From Artocarpus heterophyllus (taxonomy: Eukaryota; Streptophyta; Magnoliopsida; Rosales; Moraceae), in the NCBI GenBank assembly GCA_025403435.1, contig CM046345.1:15294160-15358159 (forward strand): a stretch of DNA of 64,000 nucleotides. Reading direction: 5' to 3'. The position numbers and the translations under genes were made by a program. Numbering within the stretch: position 1 is the first letter of the stretch; every line of letters begins with the position of its first letter. Under the pieces are notes generated by a model. That model was not told where the DNA came from, did not search any database, and saw only the letters and a list, made by a program, of their open reading frames with translations. This document shows, in pieces, positions 33,661-45,283 of the stretch.

Positions 33661-34442
33661 TTCTTGTCTTCATTCTTCCTTGGAGCCTTGCAATTATTTT
33701 TCAAGTGGCTGGTCCTTCCACAATTCTAACACTTCATAATCCTATCGTTCCTCGACTTGCTTCTCCCATTCCTCGACTTGTCTCTCTTGCCATTATCCCT
33801 GTTGGAATGCCTCTTAAGTTTCCTGCCCCTATTATCAACATTAAGGGCCGAGTTCGACGTAGAGGCTTCACCTAAATCCTTCATGCGAACTTCTTTCGCC
33901 AGAATAAAGTTTCTAACATTAACAAACTTTAGTTTTTCATTCTCAATTGAATTGGTAATGGCCACCCTCATGAGTTCCCAAATATTCAATAACGATGCCA
34001 AGAGGATTAGGACATTGATCTCATCATCAAATTTAATCTTTACTGAGACCAATTGGTTCAGAACGGTGTTGAAATTATTCAGATACTCTACCACCGAGGC
34101 ACCTTCAAGCATTTTTAAATGAAAAAGCTTCTTCATAAGGTGTACCTTGTTATTGGCCAAAGGCTTTTCATACATGTCTGACAAAGCCTTCATCATCCCT
34201 GTTGTAGTATTCTCCTTTGCAATGTTGTGGGCTACGTTCTTTGATAGGGTCAAACGGATCACACCCAGCACTTGTCTATCAAGGAGAATCCATTTCTCAT
34301 CCTTCATGCCTTCGGGCATATTACCCAAGGGCAAGCACGGTTTTCTGCTATAGAGGTAGTCTTCCACTTGCATCATTTAATAGGAAAAGTCTGAACCATC
34401 GAATTTGGTGATACCGGCTGTCGAACATTCTTCTCCCGTCAT
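33661..34442 (-). pseudogene. Copia gag, broken
   Basis: The start ATG is at 34442-34440 (reads MTGEECSTAGITKFDGSDFS). An in-frame TAA at 34379-34377 interrupts it after about 21 codons, and the frame then continues open to 33726. The 216-codon main part contains LLDRQVLGVIRLTLSKNVA, GMMKALSDMYEKP and EYLNNFNTVLNQL, the UBN2-type copia gag. A CX2CX4HX4C zinc knuckle follows at about 33690-33735, but a TAG lies inside it (after KC). Confidence 0.87.
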
Positions 34443-34462
34443 CGTTCTTAATCCAAACCTTT

Positions 34463-34474
34463 GCTCTAATATCA
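34463..34474 (-). other. Primer-binding site of the copia element, diverged
   Basis: On the minus strand it reads TGATATTAGAGC, two bases different from the usual TGGTATCAGAGC, 2 bp inside the 5' LTR. Confidence 0.65.
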
Positions 34475-34476
34475 GT

Positions 34477-35141
34477 TATTGGAGAATTAGGCACCTCTTA
34501 ATTCTAAGGATCATAAGAACGAATAAGTGCAGAAAAGAAATTGGAGAAAAGAAGAAAGAGAGACACCAAATTTTTATACAGGTTCGTTCAAATTTGAGAC
34601 TACGTCCTATTTCTACTGCTGTAGATTCCACTATGATGAAAGAGATTACAGATTACGAGAGAAATTTATCACCCACTCTCAAATAGTGTTTCTTAAATCT
34701 CTCTTCTATCTAGCACCCTTTATGGGAATTTTTTTTCTCTTTCAACAATAGAGCTCTCACGCAAAAATATGCCTCACACAAAATAATGCCACTCACATAC
34801 ACAACTCTAGCTACCTTATGTTTATTTATACCCCAAACAAGAGAAAAACACTTATAATTTAGAAAGCCCTAATAGTTTTCCATTTTTGTGCTTTAAAATA
34901 CTGACTATTACACAAAATATCGTGCAACACAATGCCTTGGCGCGGCGACACTTGAAATGAGCGTTGCGGCGCTCACCTGCTGACTCCGCGACACTCTTTT
35001 GCTAGTACCGCAATGCTGGTTTGTTGCCCAAGGGCGTTGTAGAGCCCAATCTTGGCACTGTAGCTCCCATAATATGCTTTTCTTCTCCTTTTTCTTCCTT
35101 TTGCTAGGTTGTTGACTTCATTTGACTCCATACCTGCAACA
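34477..35141 (-). repeat. 5' LTR of the copia element (665 bp)
   Basis: Homologous to 29837-30490 over its whole length with many substitutions and small indels. The GC-rich block is at about 34925-35045, where the palindrome is degraded (GAGCGTTGCGGCGCTC). Confidence 0.9.
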
Positions 35142-35146
35142 ATTAC

Positions 35147-36099
35147 TCCCCCTTGCAATTGAAATATATTTTCCCTTTTGAGTCGATGCACATATAAACT
35201 AACGGTAAATCGATACCCAACTTCAATAGAAGGTATAGAGTTTGAAACCTTTCAACCTTAATTTTTTAATGTATATTTTCCCTTTGCTACTAGTCCATAC
35301 TAATCGATACGCGCACCATTCTTCCTTAAAGCAAGAAAGGTATAAACTCATAACTAGCCAAGTAAACAATCATTCAATTGCTAACCAATTTAAATATATA
35401 TTGACAGGAATTAAAAAAAAAAAAGACTAAAGAGTTGGAAAAGCATTTTTTCCGTATCTTTCTCACACGTCACTTTTTTTTGGGTGGTATTCTCATGCCT
35501 TCTAGGTTAACATCAAATAAGGTGTTTTTTTGGAAAATAAATAAGTTGTTGTTGTTTTTTTTTTCTTTTTTTTTTTCTATGTGTCTTGCGTTCTCACTAG
35601 CTTCTTGGTTCTTTTGTTTTTTTTGTTTTTATTCTCATTTACTACAATGAAGTAATTTTTGTATTTCCAAAGATGTATTGCAACCATCTATCTTTACCAT
35701 TATTCAGAGATTAGTCCCTAAATCTATGTACTTAAATCTCCCAAAAAAAAAAAGACTAAAAATTCATAAGTTTTCATACATATATACATTAAACTAAAGT
35801 AAAGATAAATTAAGTTCATTTGAGGGAATTTTAACTTCTAAATTGTGTTCTCGAGAAACTTAAATTTTTTAGGCTTTCACAAACAGAACATGTCCAAAAT
35901 ATGTATTTTTCTTCTCATCCATTTCTTTTTTTTTTCATAAGCTCTTTAATTAGAGAGCACGCATTTACAATTTTGTTACAAAAATTAATATTGCACCAGT
36001 TCACTAAAAATCGACATTAAGCATCGCCTAAAAATAAAAGGAACATTTAACTAAAAGCACATATCTTAAATATCTTACCTAATTAGATATATGCAAAAT
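35147..36099. other. Intergenic spacer between the copia and gypsy elements
   Basis: AT-rich with several poly(A)/poly(T) runs. No coding signal or element ends seen. Confidence 0.6.
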
Positions 36100-36104
36100 G
36101 AAAC

Positions 36105-38252
36105 TGTCACGCCCCGGAGTACGGGAGGTGACGTGGCGAAATATTTAGATTAATTGAAAGAGAATTTAATTGAAATTAAGGGTTTAAAAATTCAATTAAG
36201 CAAGAATTAAAGAGATTTTTTCACCACATTTGATAAAGAATTTAAAATCATTAAACAAATAACAATAATTGAATAAAAACCGCGAATATGGGTTCCACAA
36301 CCCACAACTTGTGCACACACATGGATCTGACAATATCACAAATACAATTACAGTCCAAGTACAAATAAAGTTGAGTCTTACATGCCTTGATTAATAAATA
36401 CAGAATGTAAATAAATTCTCCTATTGCTCCTGAGTTCGGTCCGAAGAATCTTCTCCAAACCTAAATGGGAAACCACCTAGAGGGGGGAATTTAAAACAAT
36501 AAAACGTGAGCGAAAGGCTCAGTAGGACTAAGTTTTATAAAATAATTTAATACAAAGAAACATAACATTATCAGGAGTTATACAGAAAAGAAACTTGAAT
36601 AAATAAATAAATAAATTGAGTAGAACCGTTCTGGCACAGAACAGTCTACTCGTCAAATCCAAACACCAATTTACTTTTACCTAGGCAAACCATGATATCA
36701 CCACCGTAGTGGCCCAGCTGGGTTTCGGGACCTGCCCCCAAGGTCGATCACGACCCGATCTCTGATATGGCATCATGCCCATGTGTTTATTATCATTATC
36801 ATTCAAAACCCAATTACCGAGTGTTGTCAATTATATTCATTATGAAATTCATTTCATGTCACGGTATATAAAAATATAACCGATAAAACCATTTTCAAAC
36901 ATCCGTTGAAAACATTTTGGATAGAAATCCTTTTCAAAGCCAAATCATTTCAAAACCAGGCTACCAAAGAAATAGGATAGAAGTCCTACCTCAGTACTCG
37001 TGCCGGTACCCCACACCGTAATCCCGATCCGCTATACGTTAGCTCCACGGAACCACGAACAATCCTAGATACAAACTAAGTCGATCAATATCTAGTTCGA
37101 AACATTCTATGTTACTAAATCATTTCATGATGTCCTAGTGTGCCATTTGTATCATTAAAATCATCCTATAAGGTTGGGATTTAAATCAGGGTTCAAAACA
37201 ATGAAAACGGGTAAAAATCACAAAATTTTCCATGCCTCGGTCGGCCTGCCGGACGCCCTGCTTCGGCCTGCCGAACTGCACAGTTCGGCCTGCCGGAAGC
37301 AAAGTTCGGCCTGCCGAACATTTCCCCAGATTCGGCCTGCCGGTCGGAAGAACACCGGCCTGCCGATCATCACTCCGGCCTGCCGAACATGAACTTCGGC
37401 CTGCCGAACTGGGAAGATCCAGAAATCCCAGCCACGGGTTTCTCGATCCCCAAAATCCAAATCTTGTTTCTAACTTGTTTTTCTCAAATCCCAGGCATGA
37501 AAAACAACTATAGTTGATAGAAAAACATTCTAGAACATGTTTGGGATCATTTAAACAACATTTAAACTCAAAATCTTCAAAAATCCGAAAATGAGAAAAA
37601 GAGGAGAAAAATGAAAATCTTGAATCCAATCCGTTTTTCTTCAATCTAGGTTTAGATTCTAGTTGTTCTAAGCTCATTTAACACAAATCCACGGTTTTCT
37701 AAGCTAAAACAAACTTAGATTTCAAAAACACACAAAATCGAAAATTTTGTAAAAAGTTTTGAAATTTCGAATCTAACCTCGAATCGAAGCTTCAATCCGC
37801 GTTCTCGGTCGCCGAATCACGTCCCCGAGCTTCCTCCTTGCTGTTCCGAAGCTTGGATTCGAATGGAAATCAAAATTTTTTGAAGAAATTGAGAGAGAGA
37901 GAGGGACTGCCGAGAGAGAGAAGAGAGAGAGAGAGAACTCGTGAATGAGGAGAGAGAGAGAGAAGAGAGAAATAAATAGAGAAAGTCGGTGGGCGGTTTT
38001 ACTGTGCGAAAACCATGTGCCGCCCACGGTTTTGCAAAACAGAGTATTTTTAACATTTTACAAATTGTTGTGTTTTAAAACTCAAAACATCATTTTAAAT
38101 CAACAAGGAATCTTTTGAACACATCAATTTAACAAAACAACCAAAAACTAAAAATCCAACCAAATAGTCTAATAAATGTTAAAACTTTAATTATGGCACA
38201 CTAATTCATCATTTACATTACATTAATATTAAATAAATTTCGGGACGTTACA
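36105..38252 (-). repeat. 3' LTR of the young gypsy element (2148 bp)
   Basis: TGTCACGCCCC to GGGACGTTACA on the plus strand. It contains the palindromic cluster 37240-37408 and a GA-rich tract 37888-37962, and is almost identical to 42998-45143. Confidence 0.96.
37240..37408. repeat. Palindromic TTCGGCCTGCCGAA cluster in the 3' LTR
   Basis: Eight units lie in 169 bp, starting at 37240, 37262, 37284, 37305, 37331, 37354, 37374 and 37395. Full units are TTCGGC-CT-GCCGAA, with arms that are perfect reverse complements around a CT centre. Spacing is 20-26 bp, close to two helical turns. This is the least decayed example in the window. Confidence 0.93.
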
Positions 38253-38266
38253 GCTCTCCACCCCTT
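38253..38266 (-). other. Polypurine tract of the young gypsy element
   Basis: On the minus strand AAGGGGTGGAGAGC directly precedes the 3' LTR, matching the usual plus-strand primer of plant gypsy elements. Confidence 0.8.
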
Positions 38267-38300
38267 AAAGAAATTTCGTCCTCGAAATTTACAACTCATC

Positions 38301-39977
38301 TCAAAAACAAAACAAATGCGGATATAACTCCCGCATACTCGACTCTAATTCCCAAGTGGCTTCATCAACACCGTGATGCTGCCACACGACCTTTACCAAC
38401 GGTATCTCACGACGACGCAAGCTAATCATTTTCCGGTCGATGATCTGAATCGGCACTTCTTCGTACGTCGTATCCTCCTGAACCTGCACATCGCGAAACG
38501 ATACTATCTTACCCTGCTCAGGTGGACACTTCCTAAGCATAGACACATGAAACACATCGTGCACATGAGAAAGTTCGGGCGGAAGATCAAGCCGATAAGC
38601 GACCACACCAACACGCTGAGTGATCTCGAACGGCCCAATATACCTCGGCGCGAGCTTCCCACTCACCCCGAACCGCATAGTTCCCTTACGAGGTGACACC
38701 CTCAAGAGAACAAAATCTCCAACCGCGAACTCTAAGGGTCTACGTCTCCTATCCGCGTAGCTCTTCTGCCGACTCTGAGCTGCTCTCAGCCGATCCCGAA
38801 TCACCGCGACTTTCTCGTTGCTGTCACGAATCTCATCCGGCCCAAGAATAACTCTATCTTTCGGCTCGGCCCAACACACAGGTGACCGACACGGTCGCCC
38901 ATACAATGCCTCAAATGGTGCCATACCGATACTCGCCTGATAACTGTTGTTGTACGCGAACTCCGCCAAATGCAAACATTGCTTCCAATTCCCGCCGAAG
39001 TCCAACGCACAAGCACGCAACATATCCTCGAGAACCTGAATAACCCGCTCAGACTGCCCATCAGTCTGAGGATGAAACGCCGTACTGAAGTTCAAATCCG
39101 TACCCAAAGCCTCCTGAAAACTCCTCCAGTACTTAGCATTAAACCTGGTGTCTCGATCAGAGGTGATGGACAAAGGAACCCCATGCAACCTCACAATGTT
39201 CTGCATATACAGCTCTCCGAGAATCTTCCTGGAACACGTCGACCTAAACGGAATGAAATGTGCCGATTTCGTCAACCTGTCGACCACAACCCAAACTGCA
39301 TCATGCCGCTGCTCCGTCCTCGGCAAACCTGTGAGGAAATCCATCATCACATGCTCCCATTTCCACCCTGGAATAGGAAGCGGCTGAAGCTGACCTGCAG
39401 GCTTCTGGTGCTCAGCTTTCACCTGAAGACACGTCGAACACTTGGCCACGTACTCGCGAACATCTTTCTTCATGCCTCTCCACCAATAGTGCCTCTTCAA
39501 ATCACGATACATCTTGGTGCTCCCCGGATGAATAGCAAACTGAGACCTATGAGCTTCATCTAGAACGGCTTTCGTCACCTCGGCGATAACTGGAACTGCA
39601 AGACGCTCCCGGAAGTACAACGATCCATCTGCATGCACGCTCCATTCCTCGAACTGCTCCCCATTCTGAATCCGCGACCAAATCCCCTGCAAATGTCGAT
39701 CCTGCCACTGACCTTGCTTCACCATCCGAACAAGAGCTGGAGTCGCTTCCACATGATATAACGAAACTCGATCACCGTCGTCATGATACTGTAGCCGATA
39801 CTCACTCACTGTCGCATCCCTGCTCCAGTCCTCAAAAATCAAACAAGCGAGAATCCCTGAAGACTTCCTGCTAAGCGCATCCGCTACCACATTAGCTTTT
39901 CCGGGATGATACTGCAACGCGAAATCATAATCCTCCATGTACTCCACCCATCTGCGCTGCCTCAAGTTGAGATCCCT
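38301..39977 (-). pseudogene. Gypsy pol, integrase part (downstream of an in-frame TAG)
   Basis: It is in frame with the upstream 971-codon gag-pol frame and separated from it only by TAG at 39980-39978. It is open for about 558 codons to a stop at 38301. Numbering from the codon at 39965: the end of RNase H with HPGKANVVADALSR (20-33), the integrase zinc finger (H139, H146, C176, C179), the catalytic core with D209 (MMDF), D270 (SITSDRDTRF) and E306 (GQSERVIQ), which is the D-35-E spacing, then the basic C-terminal region with FAVGDFVLLRVSPRKG and a chromodomain-like tail (about 502-550) containing VKVVWQHHGVDEATWE. All key residues are present. Because its own translation would depend on passing the TAG, it is scored as broken. 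Confidence 0.94.
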
Positions 39978-42893
39978 CTAAGTGAACAAATGCCTCAAAC
40001 TCTTGTGATCGGAGAAGACCTGAAACGATGCTCCATACAAGTAACATCTCCAAATCTTCAGCGCGTAGATCACCGCTGCAAGCTCTAAATCGTGAGTAGG
40101 ATAATTCCGCTCGTGAGGTTGTAGCTGTCTCGATTCGTACGCAACCACACGTCCATGCTGCATCAACACGCATCCAAGTCCACGCCCTGAAGCATCAGCA
40201 TAAACCTCATACGGCTCGTCACTACTAGGAATAATCAACACTGGAGCTGAAGTCAACCGGTTCTTCAATTCCTGAAAAGCAGACTCACAGTCTTCATCCC
40301 ACTCAAACCTGACGTTTTTCCTGATCAACCTCGTCAACGGAGCTGCAATCTTCGAAAAGTCCTTTACAAATTTCCTGTAATATCCAGCAAGACCTAAGAA
40401 GCTGCGAATCTCCGCTACATTCCTTGGTCGTTCCCACTCCAATATAGCTTCAATCTTGGACGGATCCACTGAAATACCATGCTCCGAAATGACATGACCC
40501 AGAAATTTGACCTCAGTCAACCAGAACTCACACTTTTCCCTCTTAGCATACAACTGGTGCTCCCGCAGAGTCTGAAGCACGATCCGAAGATGCTGCTCAT
40601 GCTCCTCCCATGTCTTAGAATACACTAGAATATCATCGATGAACACGATCACAAACTGATCCAGATATGGCCTAAATATCCTGTTCATCAAATCCATAAA
40701 AGCTGCTGGAGCATTCGTCAACCCGAAAGACATAACAAGAAACTCGAAGTGCCCATACCGAGTCCTAAAAGCTGTCTTGGGAATATCCTCTTCCTTGATT
40801 CTGAGCTGATGATAACCTGACCGCAAATCAATCTTCGAGAAGTATCGCGAACCTCCCAACTGATCAAATAGCTCATCAATCCTAGGCAAAGGATACTTGT
40901 TCTTCACCGTAACACGATTCAGCTGCCGATAATCCACACATAACCTGAGAGTCCCATCGTGCTTCTTAGCGAACAAAACTGGTGCTCCCCACGGAGATGT
41001 GCTATTCCGAATATATCCTTTATCAGCAAGCTCCTGAAGTTGCTTCCTCAATTCCTTCATTTCTGCCGGCGCCATCCGATAAGGTGCCATAGAAATCGGT
41101 GATGTCCCTGGAAACAACTCGATACCAAACTCAATCTCCCGATGCGGTGGTAACCCTGATAACTCGTCGGGGAAGACATCCTCGAACTCACCAACCACCG
41201 GAATCGCTACACTACTACTCGAAACATAGGGCTCGCAATCTAGATTGGCAAGAAAAGCAAAACAATCTAGATTCCTTCGCCCTCCTAGACATGACTTCAT
41301 GAGACGCTCACTCATTAGCCAATCACCACCACCCTGGTAAGTGATTACCGTTCCCCTATCAGACACTAGGGTCACTTTTCTAAGTTGGTAGTCCACAACT
41401 GCACTATACCTGGACAACCAGTCCATCCCTAAAATCACATCATAGGAACTCATGGGGAGTATAATCAAATCACTTTTCAAAATCTCATCCCCAATCTTTA
41501 TTTTACAAGATTTACACATACAATTTACACGCACCCGCCCCAAAGGAGAAGTTATAATTAGGGGTTCCTTAAACTCTTCTACTTCTAATCCCAAGGCATG
41601 TACAAAGGAACTCGAAATGAGAGAATGAGAGGCACCGGTATCAAATAAAACGCGAGCTAGAGATCTAGAAACCAAAACCATACCATCGACAACCGCGTTA
41701 CCAATCTGAGAATCTGACCCTCCAGATGCCATTGCATGAACCTGCACTGGCGCCTTCCCTTTTCCTCTACCGACATTGCTGGGTCCTGCATTACTCGGCC
41801 GATACTGCTGAGATGGAGACGACTGCACACTACCTGTACTCGGAGCTCTATACTGAGGAACACTGCGCTGAAAATACTGCGGCTGCTGTCCCCGTGCCGG
41901 ATATGAGAATTGCTGAGGAGAAAACTGCAGATACTGCAACTGCGGGTACTGCGGAGGTAGAGGTAGGGTCTGAGGCTGAGGCTGAGACGAACGACTGGCA
42001 TCCTCCCCGGTCTGCGATCCAAGACGAGCACTCCTGATCGGGCAATTCCTCTTGATGTGTCCGGGCTGCTGACAGAAATGACAATGAAAGCTGTAGGGAT
42101 TGCTGCGCCCGCTGCTAGACGAACTGCTGCTGCCACTGGTCGCACCGCCTTGCTTGCCTTTCCCCGGAGCTGGACGACTACTGGTGCTCTTCCTGCCACT
42201 CCTCTGCGGTCCTCCTGAAGCCTTGGCTCGGTCCTCACAATACTGCACGTAATCATTCTCCACGGAGATCGCCGACGACACAAGCTCTCCGAAACCCCTA
42301 AGCCGTAGAGCAACCAACTGCCGTCGAATAGGAGCCTTGAGTCCTTCCTGAAACTTGATGCATTTCTCGCGCTCCGATGCCACAGCTGATGGAGCAAACC
42401 TAGCCAACTCGCTAAACTTTGCCTCGTACTCCCGAACTGACATATCACCCTGCTGCAATCTATAAAACTCAGCTGCCTTCTGATCTCTATATCCCTGCAG
42501 AAAATACCGATCATAGAACAGATCCTCGAACTTGTCCCAACCGATATCACCACCGCGCTCTAGACGCTTAGTTTGTTTCCACCAGGTGTTAGCGCCACCC
42601 TCGAGCTTATATGCCGCAAACTCCACACGATACTCCTCAGGCACACCAAGGGTATCCAGATGCTTCAAGATCGAATCCAACCAATACTCTGCTAACTGCG
42701 GATCCCCATTGCCATCAAAAGTCAGAATAGACGCCTGCCGAAATTCCTTAAAGAAAGCATGCCGACTACCAACACTGGAGTTTTCCGGTCTAGTCCTGGC
42801 TGCCATCTGCCGGAAAGCCGCAATCATAGACCTCATTAGGCCCTCATCATTTCCGAACTCGGCGTCAGCTGTCGAACGACGTCTAGGTGCCAT
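39978..42893 (-). CDS. Gypsy gag-protease-RT-RNase H polyprotein, truncated by a stop
   Basis: A continuous 971-codon frame. Retrotransposon gag domain at about residues 60-175 ([24 protein letters not shown]). Zinc knuckle [14 protein letters not shown] at 271-284. Q/P/S-rich linker 300-385. Aspartic protease with the FDTGAS active site at 417-422. RT at about 600-790 with [21 protein letters not shown] and the catalytic FIDDILVYS (751-759). RNase H from about 890 with YADASG and SDHKSL. It ends at residue 971 just after SLRHLFT, inside RNase H, at a TAG. The gag and protease-RT are otherwise intact, and LTR identity shows the insertion is recent. The start is the first ATG after the primer site and gives the usual gag N-terminus. 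Confidence 0.95.
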   Translation of the reverse strand: MAPRRRSTADAEFGNDEGLMRSMIAAFRQMAARTRPENSSVGSRHAFFKEFRQASILTFDGNGDPQLAEYWLDSILKHLDTLGVPEEYRVEFAAYKLEGGANTWWKQTKRLERGGDIGWDKFEDLFYDRYFLQGYRDQKAAEFYRLQQGDMSVREYEAKFSELARFAPSAVASEREKCIKFQEGLKAPIRRQLVALRLRGFGELVSSAISVENDYVQYCEDRAKASGGPQRSGRKSTSSRPAPGKGKQGGATSGSSSSSSSGRSNPYSFHCHFCQQPGHIKRNCPIRSARLGSQTGEDASRSSQPQPQTLPLPPQYPQLQYLQFSPQQFSYPARGQQPQYFQRSVPQYRAPSTGSVQSSPSQQYRPSNAGPSNVGRGKGKAPVQVHAMASGGSDSQIGNAVVDGMVLVSRSLARVLFDTGASHSLISSSFVHALGLEVEEFKEPLIITSPLGRVRVNCMCKSCKIKIGDEILKSDLIILPMSSYDVILGMDWLSRYSAVVDYQLRKVTLVSDRGTVITYQGGGDWLMSERLMKSCLGGRRNLDCFAFLANLDCEPYVSSSSVAIPVVGEFEDVFPDELSGLPPHREIEFGIELFPGTSPISMAPYRMAPAEMKELRKQLQELADKGYIRNSTSPWGAPVLFAKKHDGTLRLCVDYRQLNRVTVKNKYPLPRIDELFDQLGGSRYFSKIDLRSGYHQLRIKEEDIPKTAFRTRYGHFEFLVMSFGLTNAPAAFMDLMNRIFRPYLDQFVIVFIDDILVYSKTWEEHEQHLRIVLQTLREHQLYAKREKCEFWLTEVKFLGHVISEHGISVDPSKIEAILEWERPRNVAEIRSFLGLAGYYRKFVKDFSKIAAPLTRLIRKNVRFEWDEDCESAFQELKNRLTSAPVLIIPSSDEPYEVYADASGRGLGCVLMQHGRVVAYESRQLQPHERNYPTHDLELAAVIYALKIWRCYLYGASFQVFSDHKSLRHLFT

Positions 42894-42982
42894 TCTCTCA
42901 CTTCTGAAAACAAAATTGGACTGTCAGAGGTATTTCATTGTCAAACCTATGTGTGCACAATTCCCAAGGTTCATAACCTTGA

Positions 42983-42994
42983 GCTCTGATACCA
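42983..42994 (-). other. Primer-binding site of the young gypsy element
   Basis: On the minus strand TGGTATCAGAGC, a perfect plant initiator-tRNA-Met-type site, 3 bp inside the 5' LTR. Confidence 0.88.
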
Positions 42995-42997
42995 TTC

Positions 42998-45143
42998 TGT
43001 CACGCCCCGGAGTACGGGAGGTGACGTGGCAGAATATTTAGATTAATTGAAAGAGAATTTAATTGAAATTAAGGGTTTAAAAATCCAATTAAGCAAGAAT
43101 TAAAGAGATTTTTCCACCACATTTGATAAAGAATTTAAAATCATTAAACAAATAACAATAATTGAATAAAAACCGCGAATATGGGTTCCACAACCCACAA
43201 CTTGTGCACACACATGGATCTGACAATATCACAAATACAATTACAGTCCAAGTACAAATAAAGTTGAGTCTTACATGCCTTGATTAATAAATACAGAATG
43301 TAAATAAATTCTCCTATTGCTCCTGAGTTCGGTCCGAAGAATCTTCTCCAAACCTAAATGGGAAACCACCTAGAGGGGGGAATTTAAAACAATAAAACGT
43401 GAGCGAAAGGCTCAGTAGGACTAAGTTTTATAAAATAATTTAATACAAAGAAACATAACATTATCAGGAGTTATACAGAAAAGAAACTTGAATAAATAAA
43501 TAAATAAATTGAGTAGAACCGTTCTGGCACAGAACAGTCTACTCGTCAAATCCAAACACCAATTTACTTTTACCTAGGCAAACCATGATATCACCACCGT
43601 AGTGGCCCAGCTGGGTTTCGGGACCTGCCCCCAAGGTCGATCACGACCCGATCTCTGATATGGCATCATGCCCATGTGTTTATTATCATTATCATTCAAA
43701 ACCCAATTACCGAGTGTTGTCAATTATATTCATTATGAAATTCATTTCATGTCACGGTATATAAAAATATAACCGATAAAACCATTTTCAAACATCCGTT
43801 GAAAACATTTTGGATAGAAATCCTTTTCAAAGCCAAATCATTTCAAAACCAGGCTACCAAAGAAATAGGATAGAAGTCCTACCTCAATACTCGTGCCGGT
43901 ACCCCACACCGTAATCCCGATCCGCTATACGTTAGCTCCACGGAACCACGAACAATCCTAGATACAAACTAAGTCGATCAATATCTAGTTCGAAACATTC
44001 TATGTTACTAAATCATTTCATGATGTCCTAGTGTGCCATTTGTATCATTAAAATCATCCTATAAGGTTGGGATTTAAATCAGGGTTCAAAACAATAAAAA
44101 CGGGTAAAAATCACAAAATTTTCCATGCCTCGGTCGGCCTGCCGGACGCCCTGCTTCGGCCTGCCGAACTGCACAGTTCGGCCTGCCGGAAGCAAAGTTC
44201 GGCCTGTCGAACATTTCCCCAGATTCGGCCTGCCGGTCGGAAGAACACCTGCCTGCCGATCATCACTCCGGCCTGCCGAACATGAACTTCGGCCTGCCGA
44301 ACTGGGAAGATCCAGAAATCCCAGCCACGGGTTTCTCGATCCCCAAAATCCAAATCTTGTTTCTAACCTGTTTTTCTCAAATCCCAGGCATGAAAAACAA
44401 CTATAGTTGATAGAAAAACATTCTAGAACATGTTTGGGATCATTTAAACAACATTTAAACTCAAAATCTTCAAAAATCCGAAAATGAGAAAAAGAGGAGA
44501 AAAATGAAAATCTTGAATCCAATCCGTTTTTCTTCAATCTAGGTTTAGATTCTAGTTGTTCTAAGCTCATTTAACACAAATCCACGGTTTTCTAAGCTAA
44601 AACAAACTTAGATTTCAAAAACACACAAAATCGAAAATTTTGTAAAAAGTTTTGAAATTTCGAATCTAACCTCGAATCGAAGCTTCAATCCGCGTTCTCG
44701 GTCGCCGAATCACGTCCCCGAGCTTCCTCCTTGCTGTTCCGAAGCTTGGATTCGAATGGAAATCAAAATTTTTTGAAGAAATTGAGAGAGAGAGAGGGAC
44801 TGCCGAGAGAGAGAAGAGAGAGAGAGAGAACTCGTGAATGAGGAGAGAGAGAGAAGAGAGAAATAAATAGAGAAAGTCGGTGGGCGGTTTTACTGTACGA
44901 AAACCATGTGCCGCCCACGGTTTTGCAAAACAGAGTATTTTTAACATTTTACAAATTGTTGTGTTTTAAAACTCAAAACATCATTTTAAATCAACAAGGA
45001 ATCTTTTGAACACATCAATTTAACAAAACAACCAAAAACTAAAAATCCAACCAAATAGTCTAATAAATGTTAAAACTTTAATTATGGCACACTAATTCAT
45101 CATTTACATTACATTAATATTAAATAAATTTCGAGACGTTACA
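42998..45143 (-). repeat. 5' LTR of the young gypsy element (2146 bp)
   Basis: TGTCACGCCCC to GAGACGTTACA on the plus strand. Palindromic cluster at 44133-44301 with two substitutions relative to the other LTR (a GCCG arm changed to GTCG, and CGG to CTG). Confidence 0.96.
44133..44301. repeat. Palindromic TTCGGCCTGCCGAA cluster in the 5' LTR
   Basis: Eight units corresponding one-for-one to 37240-37408. Two of the eleven LTR substitutions fall in this 169-bp block. Confidence 0.92.
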
Positions 45144-45180
45144 GAAACTCATAAACTATTACATATAAGAACAAAAAAAA

Positions 45181-45283
45181 AAGAATAATAAAACTAAATA
45201 TGAAATACCGAAATGCTATGTGCCCAAAGAAAAAAAGAACAATAAAACTAAATATGAGATTTCGAAATAATATGTGCAAAACC
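45181..45283. repeat. 54-bp diverged tandem duplication beside the gypsy insertion
   Basis: Units at 45181 and 45235 share AATAAAACTAAATATGA(A/G)AT, then CGAAAT and TATGTGC(C/A), and differ at several positions, so the duplication is older than the gypsy insertion 35 bp away. Confidence 0.75.

Larger units (their letters stand above)
29837..35141 (-). mobile_element. Complete, decayed Ty1/copia retrotransposon (5305 bp)
   Basis: LTRs lie at 29837-30490 and 34477-35141. Both sides carry the 5-bp target duplication ATTAC (29832-29836 and 35142-35146). The transcription direction is minus: a primer site just inside the right LTR, a purine stretch just inside the left LTR, and gag-protease-integrase-RT-RNase H in that order on the minus strand, which is the copia order. 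The two LTRs differ visibly throughout (roughly 12-15% by eye, plus indels) and the coding region has many stops and frameshifts, so the insertion is old and inactive. The protein sequence most resembles Tork/Tnt1-type copia elements, but I am not sure of the clade. Confidence 0.92.
36105..45143 (-). mobile_element. Young, complete Ty3/gypsy retrotransposon (9039 bp)
   Basis: LTRs lie at 36105-38252 and 42998-45143 and the target duplication is GAAAC (36100-36104 and 45144-45148). Transcription is on the minus strand: primer site 42983-42994, gag-pol 42893-38301, polypurine tract 38253-38266. The domain order gag-protease-RT-RNase H-integrase and a chromodomain-like C-terminus place it among chromovirus-type gypsy elements, perhaps the Tekay/Del clade. 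By eye the LTRs differ by about 11 substitutions (10 of them transitions) and one 2-bp GA indel, about 99.5% identity. The coding frame is broken only by one TAG. Confidence 0.96.
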
